In this document: positions 55,440-64,000 of the stretch, piece after piece
Layout of the letters: every line of letters begins with the position of its first letter
How positions within the stretch are numbered: position 1 is the stretch's first letter
Notes under the pieces: model-generated
Seen by the model: only the letters and a program-made list of their open reading frames with translations
Database searches by the model: none
Told to the model about the DNA's origin: nothing
Made by a program: the position numbers and the translations under genes
DNA from: Gnetum montanum
Taxonomy: Eukaryota; Streptophyta; Gnetopsida; Gnetales; Gnetaceae
Assembly: GCA_015680685.1 (NCBI GenBank)
Contig: MNCI01036654.1
Span: 220,400 to 284,399, forward strand
Reading direction: 5' to 3'
Length of the DNA stretch: 64,000 nucleotides

Positions 55440-58226
55440 ACAGCCCTAGGCGATGGCTCCTAAGGTTCTGAGGAACCTTCACCAGCTTCACACATGTACA
55501 ATGGTCAAGGTGGCTATGGTTGTCCTCTTGCTGCTACAACTTATGGTGGAAGATGAAAAGCATCCAGTAGTGCTTTTACTTTCTCCTCCTTGCTTCTAGG
55601 ATTATGCATTGTCCATGTGGCTTCGCCAATGTGGGTTGGAATGGGAACATCCCAGGGACATGGGATTGCTAAAAATATCTCCTTTGCATTAATAAACTAG
55701 GCAATGAATTGTTTACATTCAATGTCAAATTCTCTAACTGCATTCTTCAACTCCTACTAATCATCCATCCTTTTGGCTAAGTTCTTAGTAGTTGATCTTT
55801 GATCCATGAATCATGCTATGAGAACTTTGAGTTTAGCATTTACAATCCCAAGCTTATGCTTGGTGTTTTTATGGTATTTGAACTTTGCCTCATATAGTAA
55901 CTATGAGCTAACCACTTTTTTTTTCAAACCTGAACCATGACCATCCAATAGTCAACATTTCCAGGTTTACATAGCGAAGATTAGCCAACTCCACATATTC
56001 TATCATTTCTTCTATCTGCAACTCCTTTAGTCATATATCTACTTTGTTGTAGGCATCGATCCCATTAATGATGAGTTATTAGAGAGCTTCATTTATTTTT
56101 TTCCTTTGTCATCTAGATATGCTTCTTATTTACTTCCTTTTGCAAGCCAACCTAGTCTCTATAATGATTTTTCACTCTTTTAAACTTTAAAGCTTCATTT
56201 TTCTAAGCAGTAATCTTAATAGTAGATTTTTGGCATAAGGCATGAACTTCTTCCATCAATAGATTTCAATTTTTTATGGCCAATTTCCTTAATTTGATAT
56301 TCCTAGCACGCTGCTCCTACTATTGATGAATGAATTTTTACATTTGTTCTTTTTGGGCATCAACATTGCATAGGTGATGATTTTCTATGCTTAATGCTTT
56401 GTTCTCCTAGTGCATCTGAGACAAGTTCCTCTAAACTGAATATGTCTTCACTTCTACTATGGACTGGCTAAACATGGCCATCATTACTTCCTCCTTAGCC
56501 TTCTTGAATTTTTCTTGAAGCTATTGTAAAGCTTCATCTCTAGTTATTGTTGAGCTAAGGAGTGCATGATTAACAAGGTGGGCACATAATTTAGCAACTT
56601 ACATGGTCAAGCATTGATTTTTTGCTTGAGCTATTTCGAGTTACCCCTCCAAGATGATGCATTTGCCCCTTGCTTCCAGTAGCTTCGACTGGGTTATAGT
56701 GATGTTATCTAAAAAATTAAAGATATTTGAAATCAGTTGCCCAATCCCCACCAATTGCTCCAACAATTCTTTATGCTAGGCTACATTCAATTTTTCACTA
56801 ACCATGCATACATATGTTTGCATATCTTGAAGTGCAGATACATCTAACATAGATGCTGCAAGTCATTGAGTGCTTTGGCAACATAGTTAGCAACTACTTC
56901 AACTGCAGTCTCTTACCCTTGGTGTTGCATTAGTAGTATAGTGTTCCCTTCACCTTTCTCCAAATGCACTAAGAAGGAAGAAGCATTCCTAGATATTTCT
57001 AATAATAAATGGTGTTGTGATAATGACAGTGTCATCTCTCAAGCATTAGCATCAGACCTCATGGCCAACTATGTTCATTGGGCAAAGAATATTGGTCCAC
57101 CCCTTTCCATCTTGCATATTATTCAAGCCACCTCATTAAGGTGACTCATTTCTAGTCGATACATAGATGGGTCTGCACTCCTCATCCCTGCATGCTACTC
57201 TTTCTCACATAAGCGTTGCTCTTGGACTTGTGCAAGTGCTCAATGGCTACAAGGGCCTCCAACATTGTTTCTTAAGTAGGTGATGGAGCTGGTGGTTGTT
57301 TCTCTTCTTGAGTTGTGGTAGGCATCTTTTCTTTCATGATTTCAGACCATAAAGCCAAAGGATCATGCCTAATTTTGTTGTTGGCATAGCGGATGATTTC
57401 TACCCTTTTGTAGAGTTTTTGGATGAGGCATAGAAAGGGCAAGGTTTTCTTTCCACATTCATTTTCCTTGAAATGCTTTTCAATCTCCAAATAGATTAGT
57501 TGTGGAAGGTTAACAATAAATCTCCTACTTAGAGTGACACATGCTCCAGTGGAAAAGGTGGTCACCTTACTAGGCCTCACTGTTGGATTGAGGTGATAAA
57601 CCATAATTTTGAAATAGATGCATTCCACCAGTGTAAGTATGTTGTACGCCTTACAGTTGACCCTGTAACACTACTGAATCCACTCCTTTTTGGCCTTAGG
57701 ATCACCTTTTGTTAATAGTTCAGCAAAATGTGTCCCAATATCAGGCAACCCCAATGCCTGTGCGATAGCCTCGACCGAGTAGAACACCTAAATATCCTTG
57801 ATTTTTACTATGGACCTAAGACTTCTGTTGTTCCAAGAGAAATATGTCTCTACCATGTACCATTCCCCACTAGATGTGATAATTGGCCATATGGGACTTC
57901 TACTAGAGCTTTCTCTAGAAATAGCGTAACATTTATTTCTTAGAGGATTGAGTGTTGAATCTTTTAGGACCTGATGATGTCAAAGTAACTTCAAGCCTTA
58001 GCATGGGTCCAAGTGCTTCCCCTTACTGTGATTGCTTTGTTGGAACTTCTTCTTCTAGAATCTATTGAATAGATTCCACTTTGGGCTCCTTGCGAAGAGG
58101 TCTCATTGCATGGGTTGCCCCTAGTGGTTCGAAGACTTGTTCTTGTTGGTCCCTTCTAGCTTTAGACCATTTCTTCCTTGGTTAAGAGGGTTCTCCTTCC
58201 TATGGATGTTTTGGTCTTGGTGCCAT
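55440..58226 (-). pseudogene. Element E ORF3 (env-position protein)
   Basis: Start MAPRPKHP at 58,226, paralleling C. An open stretch of 118 codons (57,272-57,628) holds the conserved central domain: VRPSKVTTFSTGACVTLSRR, then LIYLEIEKHFKENECGKKTL and FLCLIQKLY. Toward the left the translation is Glu/Lys/Leu-rich with broken heptads (56,100-56,700). I see no signal peptide or membrane anchor. Decay is mainly stops. Function unknown. Confidence 0.6.
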
Positions 58227-60700
58227 CTATAATCACAATAAGACCATGGGTTAGCAATTGTTGTGTAACATGAAGCAATTGAGATACCTTTATCTCTTTA
58301 AGATAGTTACAGTTGGCTAAGTTGTATGATTGATTTAATTACTCCAATCATTATTTTATTTATATGTTATTTTTAATAAAGCATCCTAGAGGTTGTTGAA
58401 AGGGTTAACTCTTGAAAAAATCAATGTTTGTATATTGTTAAGGTTATTCACCCTTTGGGGAAGTTAGAAACATTTTCAAAAATTTTCATCAGAAACCTTA
58501 AGGTTTACCGCCGCCATGATAAAGAGCTTACCTCTAGTAACTACAAGATCAAAGTACATAGTGATTTGGATAAATGGTTGAAAAGTTAATGGCTCTGGAA
58601 GGTTTTGGGCTCTGAAAAATGAAAAAAAAAACTCCTTGTGTGCTATGAGGCAAATTATAAAAATCTCTAAGTTTACACTGGTATATACAGGATATTTGTG
58701 TTGCGTTGATGAGGCCTCATCGATGAGGCCTTGCCAACATGGTTGGCTGCGAGGATAAGTCCTCACTAATGTAGTAGTTGATCACCATAGATAACCATTA
58801 ACTTTGGTCAAACTTGTAAAATACAAAGAGTTTTTAAATGAAATTGGGGTTAAAGAAAAGCTCAAAAGGCCATGAATAGTATGAAAATATGAGAAGAGGA
58901 TGTTGGAGGTTAGAAATTTGAAAAATGGGGAAAAATGATTCAAGGGATGAATGAAATAAAAGGTTAAGGAGCATTGAGCAGAATACATAGTGGGATATGC
59001 AAAAGATAGGATTGTAGCAATGTCTAAGGTAAGGAACCTTAACTAACCAAACCAAGAGTTATGCAAGTGGGTCCTCCCCATAGCAAGATCATGCCATTAT
59101 TTCCCTTGCATAACCTTAACTAAGGAGTCTATGGGCCCCATAGTTGATTAATGGTCATGAAAAGTTAAGGACCAACTGAAAAGAACCTATACAAGAATTC
59201 AAACACATCAGATTGAGATATAGAACATAACATAGAATCTAGTAATGAGGTGAGTTATGGCAACATGGATGGATGATAGAGAAGGTGGAATGGAATTCCA
59301 AATTAAGGTCATAAGAAGTCCCTTATGGGATTTTTGTTTAAAATGACCTGAGAAGATTCATCCTTAGTCCAAACCAAAACCAATTACTTTTAGTGACTTT
59401 GCATTGCCACTCTAAGACCAATCCACCTACACAAGACCTAAAAGTGCTTCAACAAAGCAACCACTATTACATAAAGAAAAGAAAATAGATAAGTAGGAAG
59501 TGAGAGAGGGCCTTAGTTATACGGAACCCTCAAGTATGGATGCATATCTTTCTAGTTCCATAACTAGTTCTTGTAGCCCATTTATTTGTCTAAGGGGTGT
59601 GCTTTGAATTCCCATCATGTTTTTTTTTTTTTTTTGAATTTGTGAATGTGAAACACACCATGCAAATACTTATTTTTTTATTGTGTCTAAGGGGTATTCT
59701 TTAAATTCCCATTATTTTTTTATTTTTTGAATTTTTGGATGGGAACCACACCATGTAAAAACTTTATTTGACTTCCTATTAGTGGTGGAAATGGAATAGT
59801 AAGAAGTTCATGAAAGATACTCAAGCACTCAAGTAGAATACAAAGAGTATTGAGTCCCCTTGAGGTCACACTCATTACAAACCTTTGAATCCTTCTTAAT
59901 TCCATAGCTACCAAGGTCGGTGATTGATTAAAAGTTTCTTTAATGGAAGGGACCTCAAATTCCCAGAATAAGAAAAACCATAGAGTTTATTGGATGAGTG
60001 GATGGCATGGAATCACTGCCTATTCCATGAAAAATAAACCATGTCATAGTCATTAGACATCAAAATTCAAAAATAGAAACCAAACATCGACAATCACAAC
60101 ATTAAGCACAAATCATCATTAGTAAAAAACAACAGTGGGATTGTGTCTTGTGGCAATAAAGCATTTTTATTAGTAAAAATGATGAAAATTCATACTTAAC
60201 AAAATAAAAAAAATAAAAAAATAATACAAGAAAGTGTAAAATAGTCAAGAAAGGCTCAAAGGTACTAACAATGGTGTAAAATTAAAAAATCTAAAAATCA
60301 AAAATTTGAAAAATAAATAATTTGTAAAAATCAAAAACATGAAAAACAAAAAGTAAAAAGGTAGAAAAAATTGAGAATCCATATGGATTGTTAGCATGGA
60401 TGTCCATCTCCCCCATGATTAAGTTGGAAGGAGGAGATCTAAAAAATGGAACGTGGTTGTTCATCTATCAAGTTGGTAGTTGCACTAGCCTATCTTGGTT
60501 TGAGGAAAGATTTTACTTGTTGGATGTTGACCAACTACTTTTTATTTGGGTTTTTAGGCTTGTAGATTAACATGGCCCTAGAGGGAAAGGTTTGATTAAT
60601 TATATAAGGTCCATCTCATAATGTTTGAAATTTTTCATTCTAGGGTACATCTGTAAGGTTCCAATGGAGAACCCTATCGCCTAGTTGAAGTTTTACGTTC
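58227..60700 (-). other. Element E spacer between integrase and ORF3
   Basis: Shared with C. It contains the TATA-like module at 58,681-58,735, a T run at 59,621-59,635 and A-rich degenerate repeats near 60,190-60,370. No gene seen. Confidence 0.6.
58681..58735 (-). promoter_or_regulatory. Internal LTR-U3-like module upstream of ORF3, element E
   Basis: Minus strand: GAGGCC palindromes (GATGAGGCCTCATC, 58,703-58,716), GTTGACG-like words and then TGTATATACC (58,681-58,690). The D/E LTR has the same order, TTGACGAGGCCTCATTGATG then CTATAAATA. It lies 455 bases upstream of the ORF3 ATG. Confidence 0.4.
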
Positions 60701-61690
60701 CTTATTCTAAGGTCATGACATTACTTGTTAAATGCCTTGTTCACATCATTCAAAGATAGGCCCACTAATCGATTTTCATTTAGCACATTCAAGTTGATCA
60801 ATCTTTCTTTCTGTGCTAGACTTAGGTTAAGATTTAGATCATAGGCTGTTGAGAGTGTACAAAGCTCAGATTGAATCGAAAGCATTGGAAGTTTTCCATA
60901 CATCAACTCGTAGTGAGAGTAGCCAATGGGAAGTTTCCATGTTGAATAGTAAGCCAAGAGGGCATCATTAAGTTTTGTACTCCAATCTTTCCTATATTTT
61001 CTCACAGTCCATGTTAGTATTTTTGTGATCTCCTAGGTGGTTACATCTGCTTAACCATTGGCTTGGAGGGGATAGGGTGTTGTTAATTTATGTTCAACCC
61101 CCAAGTGTTGCATTAACTTTCTAAAAGTGGAACCTGTGAAATGAGTTCTTTTGTCAAAAATTAGTGAACATGATGCCCCAAAGCTATTTACAATATTTTA
61201 TTGTATAAATCTAGCAGTAGTGAATGATGTACAATTAATAATGGCTGTTGCTTCTACCCATTTTATGTAGTAGTCAACTTCTATGATAATATATGTTTTT
61301 TCGCTAGTCATGGATGTGATGGGATCCATGAAGTCAACGCCCCATATGTCAAAAGGTTCCAATGGTTGTTGAGGACCTTCCATGCGAGCGGTCATCCCCC
61401 CATCTCATTGAAAACATTCAAAATATTGGATAAACTAGTGGAAATCCTTGAATATTATAGGTCAATAGTATCCTACCATCAGGATTTTTATGGTTGTGCA
61501 TCTCCTTGCATAGTGGCCTCTGCAAGGCCCTTCATGAGCATCTTAAAGAATGTGCAATTAATCTTTGTTAGGGACACACCAACGAATCATACCATCAATG
61601 CACACCTTGTAAAGGTGTCCATTGATTTCCATGGGATATTTGGGCTAATGAAGAAATTGTTACTATTTTTAAAGGTAAGATATTATGGCA
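60701..61690 (-). pseudogene. Element E integrase relic (Athila)
   Basis: Open pieces at 61,198-61,395 (PFDIWGVDFMDPITSM, first catalytic Asp kept; VDYYIKWVEA) and 60,721-61,005 (RKYRKDWSTKLNDALLAYYS, GYSHYELMYGKLP, KERLINLNVLNENRL). IFDKRTHF carries the second Asp. The Glu site reads ANG-stop-ADVTT, so Glu has become Asp. Confidence 0.8.
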
Positions 61691-62230
61691 TCTTCTAAGT
61701 GAGAAGATAGGTGAAGATGCCATTATACCAGGTTATTTTTATGGGTGTTTGGTCATTTAATAATCCTAGAAAGAGGGGTTTTTTTGGAAAATGATTAGAG
61801 AGCAGTCTCTCCTCCTCTTTATTATCCCATCTTAAGCAAGAGAGGTGGTTAGCGATCATATTTTCAGTCCCTTTTCGATCTACTATCATGAGATCAAATT
61901 CTTATAAGATCATTAGCCACCATATGATATTAGGGCTCACTGCCAACTTGTTCATGAGGAAGCAAATTGCACTATGGTCTGTATGCACAAATACTTTGTA
62001 GTGAAGCACATAGTGCCTAAACTTTTGAAGAGCATACACCATGGTCATTAGTTCTTTTTCCGTGGTGGTGTAATTTAATTGTACTCCCACAATGCTTTGG
62101 CTTGCGTAGTGGATGTAATATGGGTATTTCTTATCATCCATCTACATGAGCACTACTTCCAAGGCATAGTTAGATACATCTGTCATGATGTGGAAGGGTC
62201 TAGACTAGTCTGGTGCTCATAGGATTGATG
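61691..62230 (-). pseudogene. Element E RNase H and tether
   Basis: 61,902-62,141: YIHYASQSIVGVQLNYTTTE, KELMTMVYALQKFRHYVLHY, KVFVHTDHSAICFLMNK. 61,695-61,889: RKGTENMIANHLSCLRWDNK. Clear Athila RNase H, with the TDHSA Asp kept and the N-terminal TDAS lost. Confidence 0.82.
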
Positions 62231-62282
62231 TTTCTATAAGTTTCTCCTTTAACTATTGGAATGCATGTTCACATTCCTTAGT

Positions 62283-63060
62283 CTAGATGAAATGTGCATA
62301 TTTCTTTGTAAGCTCTACCAATGATTTTGCGATCTTAGAAAGATTCTCTATGAATTGATAGTAGTAGCCAGTGTGTCCAAGGAATGACCAAACATCTTTA
62401 ACTATCTTTGGCTTGTATATCATTCCTTGAATGACCCTTATTTTTTCTAGGTCTACCTCAATCCCTACTTGAGTGATTCTATGCCCCAATATAATGCCTT
62501 CTTAGACCATGAGATGGAAATTTTGCCAATTGAGGCATATATTTATTTCAACACATCTCTTTAATACCTGCTCAAGGTGGTCCAAGGCTTGTTGAAATGT
62601 AGCATCATAGGCAGAAAAGTCATTCATGAAGACTTCCACACCATTATCAATCTGTTGTTGGAAAATACTAAGGACCAGGCATTGAAATGTTGGAAGGGCA
62701 TTGCATAGAGCAAATGGCATCTTACAATATGCAAAAGTCCCCCAGGGAATTTTGAATGTTTTCTTGGCTTGATCTTATGGTAAAATTTGGATTTGTTTAT
62801 AGCCACTATAATCATCCAAGAAGCTATAATAGCAATGCCCAGATACAGTGTTCAACACTCGATCCATAAATGGAAATGGAAAATGATCTTGAAATGTTAC
62901 CATATTTAATAGCTTGAAGTCAATGCAAACCCATCATTTTCCACCTTTCTTCAGCAAAATTACGAGTGGGCTACCACTTACTATCCATGATGGGATAGAT
63001 GAACCCCTGCATTGAGGAGTTGTTCAATTTCCTCCTTGACGATCTGCTTCAATTTGGGGT
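62283..63060 (-). pseudogene. Element E reverse transcriptase relic (Athila)
   Basis: 62,502-62,720: PFALCNALPTFQCLVLSIFQ, then VEVFMNDFSAYDATF, where the first Asp of FMDD is Asn, and VLKRCVEINICLNWQNFHLM. 62,283-62,489: GHRITQVGIEVDLEKIRVIQ and FLGHTGYYYQFIEN. The N-terminal half is in another frame (62,624-62,815 and rightward). Dead enzyme. Confidence 0.82.
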
Positions 63061-63493
63061 TTAGCTGCCTCTACAACTACCTTCTAGGCTTCATGGATAG
63101 GTTGGTGTAAATGCAATGCTAGCATATCCTTGGATTGATTTTTATTAGCTTAAGATATTACCAAGCAAAGGCTATTGGACATTTGTTAACCACCTTTAAC
63201 AGCTTTTATTTTTATGTAGGAACAAGTTTGGCATTAATTATGACCAGTTTACCATTATTTAAAAATGCGTATTCCATGTTGGTTGGTAAAGTTTTTAGAT
63301 CTAGGGGCTCCTGCTTGAAGTTATCAAGGATTTCCAACTCTCCCCAATAGGTATCATCCTCTTCATCAGAGAGTTGGGGATGAACTTGTTCAAGTTTATC
63401 CATGCCTTCAACATAAGCACATGTTAAGCTCTCAATTGGTTCCATGTATAATGTGCTATTATCCAAGTCAACAATTAGCCACTAGATGCCCTC
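63061..63493 (-). pseudogene. Element E protease-RT linker of pol
   Basis: 63,212-63,466 is open for 84 codons: an acidic stretch (QLSDEEDDTYWGELEI) followed by PLDLKTLPTNMEYAFLNNGK, the conserved Athila pre-RT segment. Confidence 0.7.
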
Positions 63494-64000
63494 TTATTTT
63501 GTGGCTACTACATACAGACACCTTTGAATATTGATTTTTTGTGCACACTGATTGCATGCTTTAATGTATGTATTTTTGATGGACCAAATCTTTTGCATGC
63601 AATTGCACCTGTTATTGTTGTACGCAATGCATGGAATACACTTCTTCTCTATCTTTTCAAATTTATTTTCTTTGGATATTTCCAAAGAGAGAATTCTTAT
63701 GCCCATACGTGCATCAAGCATGCTTAACCAAGATCTTCCCATAATGATGGGGAAGTCACTTTTGCAATTTTCAACCTTGATCACTAAAAAATTAGCAGGA
63801 TAGGACCACCCACAAACTATGATTATAATGTCCTCTACTAATCCCAAAGGAATAGTAATTGACTGATTTGCCAATTCTAGATAGATGTTGCTCTTCTTCA
63901 GAGGAGGTAGGTTCTAGGCCTTATACATGTCATGGGAGATGAGATTAACTCCAAAAATAGATTCAAAAAGAGCCTTACATGACTCATGTCTAGCGATTTG
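63494..64000 (-). pseudogene. Element E aspartic protease, cut by window end
   Basis: 63,494-63,874 is open for 126 codons: SITIPLGLVEDIIIIVCGWS, YPANFLVIKVENCKSDFPII, MGRSWLSMLDARMGIR. The active-site region (63,880-64,000) shows the TGG-to-TAG change relative to B at YxAWN. Gag of E lies beyond the window. Confidence 0.78.

Overview
This is a stretch of plant nuclear DNA, AT-rich and almost wholly built from decayed, nested LTR retrotransposons. Reverse transcriptase, integrase and protease relics of the Ty3/gypsy Athila and Tat/Ogre-like lineages, which are known from plants, dominate. Nearly all lie on the minus strand. I see no intact host gene, no tRNA gene, no CRISPR and nothing bacterial. 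The species cannot be named from the sequence. All calls come from reading the sequence by eye; no database search was run, and edges of decayed domains are good to tens of bases.

Layout. 1-195: end of an Athila-type LTR, plus strand. 196-26,543: an old Tat/Ogre-like retroelement ('A', minus strand). From right to left it reads: a spacer full of small hairpins, a long extra ORF ('ORF3'), a probable LTR (about 12,150-13,130), gag, protease, an archaeal-type RNase H placed before the RT, RT, RNase H, integrase, then the hairpin spacer and ORF3 again, cut at 196. 16,540-24,799: element 'B', an Athila-type element that jumped into the right-hand spacer (5-bp target duplication). It carries gag-protease only. 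Its left LTR holds a 616-N gap flanked by an exact 479-bp duplication, almost certainly an assembly artefact. 26,544-34,583: mixed old sequence with a 5S-rRNA-derived fragment, a CCR4-type deadenylase pseudogene and a Ty1/copia RNase H relic. 34,589-47,828: element 'C', a full-length but dead Athila element inserted in older repeat DNA; on its right lies a LINE (to about 50,395). 50,396-54,370: element 'D' (gag, protease, start of RT), whose LTR (54,371-55,218) is directly shared with element 'E' (55,219 to window end).

How the parts relate. C, D and E share one plan: LTR, tRNA-Asp-type primer site, gag with no classical CCHC knuckle, protease, RT, RNase H, integrase, a spacer, an extra ORF in the env-like position, polypurine tract, LTR. 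B is a deletion derivative that would need pol from relatives. Points most worth a second look: an LTR-like TATA module at a constant distance upstream of ORF3 in both C and E; the hairpin array and ORF3 of element A; two LTR-sharing tandem arrangements in one window; and a B gag-protease frame of about 960 codons broken only by C-to-T-type stops.
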